A stretch of 6,940 bases of DNA, taken from Caulobacteraceae bacterium. Its GTDB lineage: Bacteria; Pseudomonadota; Alphaproteobacteria; Caulobacterales; Caulobacteraceae. Below are positions 1 through 5,339 of the stretch, piece by piece; positions within the stretch are counted from its first letter, which is position 1; each line of letters begins with the position of its first letter. The stretch is taken from contig CANJYY010000139.1 in assembly GCA_947479185.1 (NCBI GenBank), positions 1 to 6,940 of the forward strand, given 5' to 3'. The position numbers and the translations under genes were made by a program. The notes under the pieces are model-generated. The model saw only the letters and a program-made list of their open reading frames with translations. It ran no database searches and was not told the origin of the DNA.

Positions 1-69
1 AGCCGGGCTGAACAGGAGGTCCCAGGCCTCGCCGAAGGCACCGGGTTCGGGGCGGGCTTTCGTCTTCAT
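1..69 (-). CDS. 5' end of an unidentified gene, coupled to ridA
   Basis: An ATG at 69-67 on the minus strand opens a frame of 23 codons that runs off the left edge without a stop. It begins MKTKARPEPGAFGEA and continues with WDLLFSPA. Its ATG overlaps the TGA stop of the upstream RidA gene by one base (TGATG), a typical translational-coupling arrangement, so the two genes are probably co-transcribed. The fragment shows no signal peptide or recognisable motif and is too short to assign a family. The coupling supports it being a real gene; the function is unknown. Confidence 0.6.
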   Translation of the reverse strand, partial: MKTKARPEPGAFGEAWDLLFSPA

Positions 70-530
70 CACGCGATCTCCACGATGGCGTCGACTTCGA
101 CGGAAAAGTTGCGCGGCAGGCGGTAGACGCCGACGGCCGAACGGGCATGGCGGCCGGCCTCGCCGAAGGCCTCGACCATCACGTCGGAACAGCCGTTGAT
201 CACGGCGGGGATGTCGAAGAAGTCCGGGCCGGCCTGGACAAAGCCGCCGAGCTTGACCACGCGGGTCACCCGGTCGAGGTCGCCGTCGCAGGCGGCGCGC
301 ATCTGGGCCAGCAGGTTGATCCCGCACAGCCGGGCGGCGCGGACAGCCGTGGCCATGTCAACGTCGACGCCGACCGTGCCCGTGATCCCGCCCGAGGCGT
401 CGAGCGACACCTGGCCGGAAATGTGGACGAGGTCCCCTGCCCTGACGAACGGCACATAGTTGGCGATGGGGGCGACGGGATCGGGCAGGACGATGCCCGC
501 GGCGGTGAGACGATGGGAGACTTGAGACAT
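69..530 (-). CDS. RidA family protein (YjgF/YER057c/UK114 fold)
   Basis: A 153-residue protein, slightly longer than the roughly 130 residues of classical RidA, matching the longer subgroup of the family. The C-terminal signature ARSAVGVYRLP (about 129-139) followed by FSVEVDAIVEIA is the family hallmark; Arg130 aligns with the conserved arginine (Arg105 in classical RidA) that binds the carboxylate of the enamine/imine substrate. The segment VHISGQVSLD (35-44) matches the family's conserved 'SGQ' strand. Classical RidA hydrolyses reactive 2-aminoacrylate produced by PLP enzymes such as threonine dehydratase and works as a cytoplasmic trimer. For this longer subgroup the substrate is less certain, so I give no symbol. 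The start ATG at 530 has no good Shine-Dalgarno sequence. It is separated from the upstream phasin gene by that gene's terminator, so it probably has its own promoter, and it is coupled to the next gene at its 3' end. Confidence 0.9.
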   Translation of the reverse strand: MSQVSHRLTAAGIVLPDPVAPIANYVPFVRAGDLVHISGQVSLDASGGITGTVGVDVDMATAVRAARLCGINLLAQMRAACDGDLDRVTRVVKLGGFVQAGPDFFDIPAVINGCSDVMVEAFGEAGRHARSAVGVYRLPRNFSVEVDAIVEIA

Positions 531-536
531 GCCGTG

Positions 537-544
537 AAGCTAGC
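537..544 (-). promoter_or_regulatory. weak candidate -10 element for ridA (possible leaderless start)
   Basis: The minus strand reads GCTAGCTT at 544-537, a partial fit to the Caulobacter housekeeping -10 element GCTANAWC. It ends 6 bases before the ridA ATG, and a weak TTCCGC lies 17 bases upstream as a possible -35. If used, transcription would begin at or next to the ATG, giving a leaderless mRNA, which would fit the lack of a Shine-Dalgarno sequence. The match is poor and may be chance. Confidence 0.2.
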
Positions 545-579
545 GCGCCGGGACGGGCGGCGGAAGCGACGACAGGACG

Positions 580-612
580 AAAAAGGCCCGGATCGTTTCC
601 GACCCGGGCCTT
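580..612 (-). terminator. intrinsic terminator of the phasin gene
   Basis: Read on the minus strand, bases 612-600 and 595-583 pair over 13 continuous base pairs (one G-U wobble, 603 with 592) closed by a GAAA tetraloop at 599-596. The stem is G/C-rich at its base and runs directly into five T residues (584-580). This is a textbook rho-independent terminator with a GNRA loop, 64 bases after the phasin stop codon. It should largely insulate ridA from phasin transcription. Confidence 0.9.
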
Positions 613-675
613 CACGCGAACTTGAACCCCGGGGGGCCTTACTGGGGGGAGGACGCCCGCCCGGCGTTCAGGTTC

Positions 676-1113
676 TTACTTCGCGGCTTGCAGCTTCTCG
701 ACGGTCGCGGTGACGCGTTCGTTCAGCGGCTTGACCGAGTCCTTGACGGACGAAGCGACGGTTTCGCCCCACTTGGCGAATTCGGCCATGTAGCCTTCCA
801 GCGAGGACTTCATCCAGGCGGTCTGGAGCTCAACGGCTTCCTGAACGCTCTTGGCGCCGGCCAGGGCCTTGGCGGCCGAGACCTGGTCTTCGATGTTCTT
901 CTTGGAGAAGGCCATCGCCTGGGCGCCCAGGACTTCCGCGCCCTTGGTGGCGGCGGTGACCGAAGCGACGACGGCTTCGAGGTTCTTCTTGGAGTAGGCG
1001 TTGGCTTCGTTGAGCGTCGCGAGGGACTTCTCGACGTTGTCCTTGAACGCTTGGTTGCCCGCGGTGGTGAACTGCTCGACCGTGGACTTCAGGGTTTCGG
1101 CGCCGGTGGCCAT
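676..1113 (-). CDS. phaP: phasin family protein (PHB granule surface protein)
   Basis: A 145-residue Ala/Lys/Glu-rich, almost wholly helical protein of the Phasin_2 type, normal length for alphaproteobacterial phasins. Phasins coat cytoplasmic polyhydroxybutyrate granules and control their number and size. Characteristic segments are FTTAGNQAFKDNVEKSLATLNE (about 15-36) near the N-terminus and LQTAWMKSSLEGYMAEFAKWGE (about 96-117), the part most conserved in the family. An internal duplication is visible: AYSKKN at 39-44 recurs as AFSKKN at 68-73, 29 residues later. There is no signal peptide. The start is firm: AGGAGA (1126-1121) lies 7 bases before the ATG at 1113. The gene stands alone, with its own terminator downstream and an upstream region holding three PhaR-type operators, as expected of a strongly expressed gene repressed when no polymer is present. 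Confidence 0.93.
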   Translation of the reverse strand: MATGAETLKSTVEQFTTAGNQAFKDNVEKSLATLNEANAYSKKNLEAVVASVTAATKGAEVLGAQAMAFSKKNIEDQVSAAKALAGAKSVQEAVELQTAWMKSSLEGYMAEFAKWGETVASSVKDSVKPLNERVTATVEKLQAAK

Positions 1114-1200
1114 AGGACTATCTCCTGTGTGGTCGGGGAGGACCTGGAATTGGATTTCGGCGGCGAGCGAGTCGCTGCTGACCTCCCCCGTGTCTCATGT

Positions 1201-1260
1201 TGCAGTGCAGCAGTCAATCAATTTTGGTGCAGTGCAGCATGAAGCGTTTGCGACGCACCA
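1201..1260. promoter_or_regulatory. three tandem PhaR/AniA-type operator sites
   Basis: Three 12-mers in the same orientation fit TGCRNYGCASMA, the PhaR/AniA binding consensus I recall from Bradyrhizobium work: TGCAGTGCAGCA at 1201-1212, the identical 12-mer at 1228-1239, and TGCGACGCACCA at 1249-1260. The starts are 27 and 21 bases apart. The spacer between the first two is AT-rich and on the minus strand contains TTGATT and TTGACT, possible -35 elements for the phasin promoter. PhaR-family repressors bind phasin promoters and are released by nascent PHB, so autogenous granule-linked control of the phasin gene is the natural reading. The sites also lie about 140-200 bases upstream of the divergent carboxypeptidase gene. 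No phaR gene is in the window. Confidence 0.72.
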
Positions 1261-1305
1261 TGATCAGGTTTCCCCTGCGGCGGATTCGCTCAACAGGTGT
1301 TTACT

Positions 1306-1337
1306 TTGGCGAAAGGCGAAACAATGCATGCTAGTTG
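1306..1337 (+). promoter_or_regulatory. low-confidence promoter candidate for the carboxypeptidase gene
   Basis: TTGGCG at 1306-1311 resembles the Caulobacter -35 (TTGNCGS) and GCTAGTTG at 1330-1337 partly fits the -10 (GCTANAWC), but the spacing is longer than the usual consensus. It lies 60-90 bases before the ATG at 1399. Apart from the operators, two GANTC sites (1169-1173 and 1283-1287) and this weak candidate, I see nothing else in the 1114-1398 gap. Confidence 0.22.
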
Positions 1338-1398
1338 GATGCCGCAGTGTCGCCTCGGGGCAGCTCTGTAAAATTTGACCTTTTTCGACGGACGCCGC

Positions 1399-2718
1399 AT
1401 GTTCGAGCTCGCCCGCCGCCTTATTTCCGCCCTTGCGCTGCTCGCCGCCCTGGTGACGGGTCTGGCGACGCCGACCCTCGCGTCTGCGCAGACGCCCTAC
1501 CTCTCCCTGCCGGCGGCGGAACCCAAGTACGCGGCCATCGTCGTGGATGCGAACACCGGCGAGGTGCTCTACGCCAAGCGCGCCGACAGCCCGCGCTATC
1601 CGGCCTCGATCACCAAGGTGATGACCCTCTACCTGGCCTTCGAGGCCATCTCCGAGGGCCGGCTGAAGCCGACCGACATGATCACCGTCTCGGCCAGGGC
1701 CGCGTCGCAGCCGCCGACCAAGCTGGGCCTGGCGGCCGGCGAACAGATCAGCGTCGATGACGCCATGCGGGCGATCGCCGTGAAGTCGGCCAACGACATG
1801 GCCGTGGCCCTCGCCGAACACCTCGGCGGCACCCAGGACCGGTTCGCCGCCCTGATGACCCTGCGCGGCCAGGAACTGGGCATGAGCAACACCCGCTTCG
1901 TGAACGCGTCGGGCCTGCCCGACAGCCGCCAGATCTCCACCGCCCGCGACATCGCCATCCTGTCGCGCGCCGTGATGCGCGACTATCCGCAGTACTACAG
2001 CTACTTCAGCCTGCGCTCGTTCACCTTCCGCGGCGTGACGATGAAGAACCACAACCACCTGCTCAGCCAGATGTGGGGCGTGGACGGGCTGAAGACCGGC
2101 TACACCAACGCGTCCGGCTTCAATCTCGCGGCCTCGGCCGTGCGCGACGGCCGGCGGCTGATCGCCGTGGTGCTCGGCGGCCGCTCGACGGCGACGCGCG
2201 ACGACCATGTGGAAGACCTGCTGCTGACCGGCTTCACCGTGCTCAAGCGCCGCTCGCTGGGCGAGACCATCACCGTCGCCCAGTCGATGTTCGAGCCGGC
2301 CCCGGACGGCCCGCTGGACCGCCCCTCGGTCGAGCAGGGCGACGCCGACCAGGAGGGCCTGCGCGTCATCCTGACCGACGGCCCGCTCTCCCCGACGCCC
2401 TATGTCGTCCAGCCGCGCATGGACGTCGTCCCGCCGACCCGGGCGGCCACGCCGCCGAAGAAGGCCACGCCGAAAAAGGCGCGCGGCCAATGGGCCATCC
2501 AGGCCGGCGCCTTCAAGTCCAAGTCCCAGGCGCGCGAGCAGCTGGCCCTGATCCAGCGGCGCTTCGCCTCGGCCGTCGACGACGGCGAGGCCGCCATCGG
2601 CAATGCGGTCGGCGGCTATTTCCGGGTGCGCTTCGAAGGCATGACCGCCGACGCCGCCCGCTCGGCCTGCAAGGTGCTCAAGGCCAAGAAGCAGACCTGC
2701 ATGGTCGTGGCGCCGTAA
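1399..2718 (+). CDS. D-alanyl-D-alanine carboxypeptidase (S11 family) with C-terminal SPOR domain
   Basis: A 439-residue penicillin-binding protein of the PBP5/6 type, counted from ATG 1399. Residues 1-30 form a signal peptide (basic start, hydrophobic run, ASA before the likely cut after 30). The S11 catalytic triad of motifs is complete: SITK at 70-73 (Ser70 nucleophile, Lys73), SAN at 130-132 and KTG at 232-234. A Pro/Lys-rich linker (about 345-362) leads to a SPOR domain from about 364 (WAIQAGAFKSKSQAREQL) to the end, which binds glycan strands stripped of stem peptides and targets septa. The enzyme removes the terminal D-Ala from peptidoglycan pentapeptides in the periplasm. I see no obvious C-terminal amphipathic anchor of the E. 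coli PBP5 type, so SPOR may replace it. An in-frame TTG at 1375 would add 8 residues before the signal peptide; ATG 1399 with GGA 6 bases upstream is preferred. The gene converges on the J-domain gene downstream. Confidence 0.92.
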   Translation: MFELARRLISALALLAALVTGLATPTLASAQTPYLSLPAAEPKYAAIVVDANTGEVLYAKRADSPRYPASITKVMTLYLAFEAISEGRLKPTDMITVSARAASQPPTKLGLAAGEQISVDDAMRAIAVKSANDMAVALAEHLGGTQDRFAALMTLRGQELGMSNTRFVNASGLPDSRQISTARDIAILSRAVMRDYPQYYSYFSLRSFTFRGVTMKNHNHLLSQMWGVDGLKTGYTNASGFNLAASAVRDGRRLIAVVLGGRSTATRDDHVEDLLLTGFTVLKRRSLGETITVAQSMFEPAPDGPLDRPSVEQGDADQEGLRVILTDGPLSPTPYVVQPRMDVVPPTRAATPPKKATPKKARGQWAIQAGAFKSKSQAREQLALIQRRFASAVDDGEAAIGNAVGGYFRVRFEGMTADAARSACKVLKAKKQTCMVVAP

Positions 2719-2726
2719 GGCAATCA

Positions 2727-2887
2727 CCGTCATCCTCGGGCTTGTCCCGAGGACCCATGCACACGAATTCCACCGCAGAGCCGCGAAGCTGGCCGGGCTC
2801 CCCCGCAAACAGCGAGATCATGGGTCCCCCGGGATCGGCCAGGGGCCGACCCGAGGACAGGCTCTGGAACAAGTCCGACGATGACGG
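2727..2887. repeat. 161-bp imperfect inverted repeat between convergent genes
   Basis: The outer 21 bases at each end (2727-2747 and 2867-2887) are inverted copies matching at 18 of 21 positions, starting CCGTCATC. Inner arms GGACCCATG (2751-2759) and CATGGGTCC (2819-2827) are perfect complements. Local hairpins are CCTCGGG/CCCGAGG (2734-2740 with 2746-2752, loop CTTGT) and TCGGCC/GGCCGA (2835-2840 with 2844-2849). The arm sequence resembles a palindromic intergenic repeat that I recognise as widespread in alphaproteobacterial genomes. It fills the 174-bp gap between the carboxypeptidase stop and the J-domain gene stop and may act as a two-way transcription end, though there is no T-tract. 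No protein is encoded here. Confidence 0.8.
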
Positions 2888-2892
2888 ATGGG

Positions 2893-3312
2893 CTATTTCT
2901 TCAGCAGCTTGTCCCGCGCCGCGTTGATGCGCGCCGCCAGGCCGCTCGTGCCGCCGGCGTCGGGGTGCACGGCGCGGATCAGGCGGGCGTAGGCGGCCTG
3001 GATCTCTTCACGCGTGGCGTTCGCCGCGACACCGAGAATCTCGCGGGCCTCGGCCAGATCGGTTTTGTCCAGGGTCGGGGCCGGCAGGGCGCCGCGCCGG
3101 GCGGTCACCACCAGCACCAGCCCGAGGCCGGCCAGCACGGCGCCGGGAACCACCCGGCCGGTCACCGCCAGCAGCCCGCCGGCGATCAGCGCGATGCCGG
3201 CCATGGTCGCCGAGGCGATCTTCCACTCCGGTTTCGCCAGATAGGGCCTGGCGCGCCGGCCCGCCCAGACGAGCAGGGCGAAGGCGCCGATGCCAAGCAG
3301 CAGATAGATCAT
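2893..3312 (-). CDS. membrane-anchored J-domain protein, TIM14/Pam18-like
   Basis: A 139-residue protein with a hydrophobic N-terminus and a C-terminal J domain. Residues 2-18 form one membrane segment, and about 34-70 form one long or two short further segments. The J domain covers about 84-139 and contains the essential HPD tripeptide at 116-118 (AVHPDAGG), followed by LAARINAARDKLLKK, which matches the end of TIM14/Pam18-type J domains rather than classical DnaJ; there is no Gly/Phe or zinc-finger region. J domains stimulate the ATPase of DnaK/Hsp70, so this protein probably recruits DnaK to the inner membrane. Alphaproteobacterial proteins of this build have been discussed as relatives of the mitochondrial import motor subunit. 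It lies 20 bases after the mipZ stop and is probably co-transcribed with it. The ATG at 3312 has only a weak GGA upstream. Its client is unknown. Confidence 0.85.
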   Translation of the reverse strand: MIYLLLGIGAFALLVWAGRRARPYLAKPEWKIASATMAGIALIAGGLLAVTGRVVPGAVLAGLGLVLVVTARRGALPAPTLDKTDLAEAREILGVAANATREEIQAAYARLIRAVHPDAGGTSGLAARINAARDKLLKK

Positions 3313-3332
3313 GAAGGTCCGGACTCCCCGCC

Positions 3333-4172
3333 CTATTCGGCGGCGAGCAACTCTTCGCCCGAGAACTGGGAAAGTCCAACCGAATGCACCAGGGCGCGCA
3401 GTTCCTGGCGGGCCGAGACGTGCACCAGCGACACCGGCACCGGCCGCACCTTGGCCGACAGGTCGGCGACCGTCAGGCCGAAGGGGAACAGCTCGCGATA
3501 GATGACCCGGTCGCGCAGGCCGGCGCCGATGCGGAAGCCGACCCGCTTGGCCAGGGCCGTCAGCCGCTCGTCGACCCGCTTGCGGTTGCGGGCCTCGACG
3601 CTGGCCAGGCGGTTGCGCAGCACGATCCAGTCGAGCGCCTGGCGCTGGCCGGTCAGGGCGCGCGCCTTGCGGGCCTCCCAGACGGTCTCGGAATAGATGC
3701 TCGGCTTGAGCAGATCGAGGGTCACCGGGTCGACGTGGCCGAGCACGTCGAAGTCGACGAAGCTGTCGTTCATCGGGGTGACGATCAGGTCGGCGCGGGC
3801 GTGGGCCATACGAGACAGCAGGGAATCGCCGCCGGGCGTATCGATGATCACGAAATCGGCGTCCTGGTGCGCGCGGGCGAACGCCTCCTCGAAGCGCGCC
3901 AACTGCTCGGCCTCGCCGGCTTTCGCCAGCGCCACGCCGTCGTCGGCCGCGTGGCGGATCAGCGGCTCGGGCAGCACCGCGCCCTGCGACGCCAGCCAGG
4001 CCCGGCGGTTGGTGAAGAAGCGGGCCATCGACGACTGGCGCAGGTCCAGGTCCATGACCGCCACGCTGGCCCCGCCGTGCAGCAGGGCCGTCGTCAGGTG
4101 CACGGCGATGGTCGACTTGCCCGCCCCGCCCTTCTCGTTGCCTACCACGATGACATGCGGCTGCGTCGCCAT
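3333..4172 (-). CDS. mipZ: MipZ, ParA/MinD-type ATPase that positions the division site
   Basis: A 279-residue P-loop ATPase agreeing closely, from memory, with Caulobacter MipZ along its whole length. The deviant Walker A motif NEKGGAGKST is at 12-21 (signature Lys14, P-loop Lys19). VMDLDLRQ at 39-46 contains Asp43, equivalent to the catalytic Asp42 studied in Caulobacter. Walker B FVIIDTPGGD is at 107-116. The family-typical NDSFVDFDVLG (135-145) follows. The Arg/Lys-rich stretch EARNRKR (193-199) and nearby RIGAGLRDR are in the region implicated in nonspecific DNA binding by the dimer. MipZ binds ParB near the origin, forms ATP-dependent gradients from the poles and inhibits FtsZ polymerisation, confining the ring to midcell. 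It replaces the Min system in many alphaproteobacteria. It leads an operon with the J-domain gene and is divergent from panC; the shared gap holds a GANTC site and a DnaA-like box. Confidence 0.96.
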   Translation of the reverse strand: MATQPHVIVVGNEKGGAGKSTIAVHLTTALLHGGASVAVMDLDLRQSSMARFFTNRRAWLASQGAVLPEPLIRHAADDGVALAKAGEAEQLARFEEAFARAHQDADFVIIDTPGGDSLLSRMAHARADLIVTPMNDSFVDFDVLGHVDPVTLDLLKPSIYSETVWEARKARALTGQRQALDWIVLRNRLASVEARNRKRVDERLTALAKRVGFRIGAGLRDRVIYRELFPFGLTVADLSAKVRPVPVSLVHVSARQELRALVHSVGLSQFSGEELLAAE

Positions 4173-4219
4173 AGGTCGCCCCAGTTCACGTTTCCCTCAC
4201 CGATGCGGCGGGGTTTTCA

Positions 4220-4249
4220 CCCGACGAGACACCCGCGCGGTGAGTCGGG
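4220..4249. repeat. inverted repeat in the mipZ/panC gap
   Basis: CCCGAC (4220-4225) and GTCGGG (4244-4249) are perfect inverted arms; inside them CACC (4230-4233) pairs with GGTG (4239-4242). The structure overlaps the GANTC site at 4242-4246. It could be a protein-binding dyad or a hairpin in the mipZ leader if transcription starts upstream of it. There is no T-tract, so it is not an intrinsic terminator. Confidence 0.4.
4242..4246. promoter_or_regulatory. GANTC site (possible CcrM/GcrA control of mipZ)
   Basis: GAGTC lies 70 bases upstream of the mipZ ATG and about 83 upstream of panC. In Caulobacter, CcrM methylates GANTC, and GcrA activates mipZ in a methylation-dependent way, as I recall from the literature. 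The position suits such control. A five-base site with one free base is expected every few hundred bases by chance, so the case depends on the gene identity. Confidence 0.45.
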
Positions 4250-4267
4250 GCAATCGCGGCGCCGAAG

Positions 4268-4276
4268 TTGTCCACA
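4268..4276 (+). promoter_or_regulatory. near-consensus DnaA box
   Basis: TTGTCCACA differs from the consensus TTATCCACA only at the third base. It sits in the divergent mipZ/panC gap, about 95 bases from mipZ and 53 from panC, next to the palindrome ACAGCTGT (4274-4281) and a weak -10-like TGTAAG (4279-4284) that could serve panC. DnaA is a cell-cycle transcription factor in Caulobacter. A single 8-of-9 match is suggestive only. Confidence 0.4.
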
Positions 4277-4328
4277 GCTGTAAGGTCGCGGCTGGACCCC
4301 CGCCCCCCTGCGCGATATGCCGCCGGGC

Positions 4329-5189
4329 ATGAGTGAAACGCCCCTCCCCGTCGTCCGCACCGTGGCTGACCTGCGCGCCGTCGTCGCCGGCTGGAAGGCC
4401 GCCGGCGAGCGGGTGGCGATGATTCCGACCATGGGGGCGCTGCACAGCGGCCACCTGTCGCTGATCGCGCTGGGCCGCCAGAAGGCCGATCGGACGGTGG
4501 CCTCGATCTTCGTCAACCCGGCCCAGTTCGCCCCGCACGAGGACTTCGACGCCTATCCGCGGGGCGAAGCGGAGGACGCCGCGAAGCTGGCCGAAGCGGG
4601 CTGCGACCTGCTGTTCGCGCCCAATGCGCGGGAGATGTACCCGGACGGCTTCGCCACCACGGTCAATGTGGCGACGGGCGTGTCCGAGCCGCTCGAGGGC
4701 GTGTCCCGGCCGCACTTCTTCGGCGGGGTCGCGACGGTGGTGGCCAAGCTGCTGATCCAGTGCGGGCCCGACGTGGCGATCTTTGGCGAGAAGGACTACC
4801 AGCAGCTGCTGGTGATCAAGCGCATGGCCCGCGACCTGGACCTGCCGGTGGAGATCCTCGGCGGACCGACGGCGCGGGAGGCCGACGGCCTGGCCCTGTC
4901 CTCGCGCAACGCCTACCTGAGCCCCGAGGAGCGCGCCGCCGCCCGGGCCCTGCCGGCGGCCATGCGCTACGCCGTGGCCGCCCTCAAGGACGGCGGCGAG
5001 ATCATCGACGTCGAGGGCGCGGTGATGGCCAGCCTGACCGGCGCGGGCTTCCGCCAGATCGACTACGTTGAGGTTCGTGACGGCGCGACGCTGGAGCGGC
5101 TGGGCCCGGGTCCGGCGACGGCCGGTGCGCGGGTGTTCGTGGCGGCGTGGATGGGCAGGACGCGGCTGATCGATAACTGGGGGGTTTGA
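4329..5189 (+). CDS. panC: pantothenate synthetase (pantoate--beta-alanine ligase)
   Basis: A 286-residue enzyme, close to the 283 of E. coli PanC. It joins pantoate and beta-alanine using ATP to give pantothenate, the last step before coenzyme A synthesis, in the cytoplasm. Signature motifs are in order: PTMGALHSGHLSL (33-45) with the HxGH nucleotide-binding histidines at 39 and 42; FVNPAQF (61-67); GEKDYQQ (153-159), with the pantoate/ATP-binding Lys and Gln; and ALSSRNAYLS (189-198), the KMSKS-equivalent loop. An in-frame ATG at 4317 would add MPPG; I prefer 4329 because family members usually start just before the PVVRTVADLR segment. Neither start has a clear Shine-Dalgarno sequence, so a leaderless or short-leader transcript is possible. 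No panB or panD is adjacent. It diverges from mipZ and converges on the DUF1489 gene. Confidence 0.96.
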   Translation: MSETPLPVVRTVADLRAVVAGWKAAGERVAMIPTMGALHSGHLSLIALGRQKADRTVASIFVNPAQFAPHEDFDAYPRGEAEDAAKLAEAGCDLLFAPNAREMYPDGFATTVNVATGVSEPLEGVSRPHFFGGVATVVAKLLIQCGPDVAIFGEKDYQQLLVIKRMARDLDLPVEILGGPTAREADGLALSSRNAYLSPEERAAARALPAAMRYAVAALKDGGEIIDVEGAVMASLTGAGFRQIDYVEVRDGATLERLGPGPATAGARVFVAAWMGRTRLIDNWGV

Positions 5190-5250
5190 TCCCTCTCCCA
5201 GCGGGAGAGGGAGGGGCCCGGCGCGAAGCGCTGGGAGGGTGAGGGCGTTA
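5190..5250 (+). repeat. REP-like palindromic unit after panC
   Basis: A 10-bp perfect stem TCCCTCTCCC/GGGAGAGGGA (5190-5199 with 5203-5212, loop AGC) begins directly after the panC stop. It is followed by GGGGCCC, a short GCG-type hairpin (GCGC-GAA-GCGC at about 5220-5230), and GGGAGGGTGAGGG. This arrangement is familiar as a dispersed intergenic element of proteobacterial genomes. The first hairpin may help end the panC transcript although no T-run follows. Confidence 0.65.
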
Positions 5251-5284
5251 CGGCGCCGGCGCGCTTGCCTGATCTGTCCCTAAT

Positions 5285-5338
5285 CCCTCATCCGACCTGC
5301 TCCGCAGGCCACCTTCTCCCTCCGGGAGAAGGAGAATT
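5285..5338 (-). repeat. second REP-like unit, opposite orientation
   Basis: On the minus strand this repeats the plan of the unit after panC: hairpin CCTTCTCCC/GGGAGAAGG (5312-5320 with 5324-5332, loop TCC), a GGTGGCC link, hairpin CCTGC/GCAGG (5296-5300 with 5304-5308), then GGATGAGGG. It starts 7 bases after the DUF1489 stop (its 3' side), so each convergent gene ends in its own unit. It abuts a TAGGG-type sequence (5276-5289) that recurs exactly at 5840-5853. Confidence 0.6.
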
Positions 5339-5339
5339 T

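Noticed and set aside
147..713. Plus-strand frame crossing ridA and its upstream terminator
   Set aside because: It reads through a RidA gene and a strong terminator hairpin and has no recognisable domain or ribosome site.
1375..1398. TTG start extending the carboxypeptidase by 8 residues
   Set aside because: It has no ribosome site and would place MTFFDGRR before a signal peptide that begins well at ATG 1399.
1264..2808. A 514-codon open frame on the minus strand opposite the carboxypeptidase gene
   Set aside because: It is antisense to a clear S11 gene, is Arg/Gly/His-rich and lacks any domain; its N-terminus is translated from the intergenic palindrome. Long antisense frames are expected in DNA this GC-rich.
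3384..4283. A 299-codon plus-strand frame opposite mipZ
   Set aside because: Its composition (Gln/His/Arg/Gly-rich) is that of a shadow frame, and mipZ on the other strand is unmistakable.
4173..4328. CtrA binding site in the mipZ/panC gap
   Set aside because: I looked for TTAA-N7-TTAA and found no TTAA in the gap.
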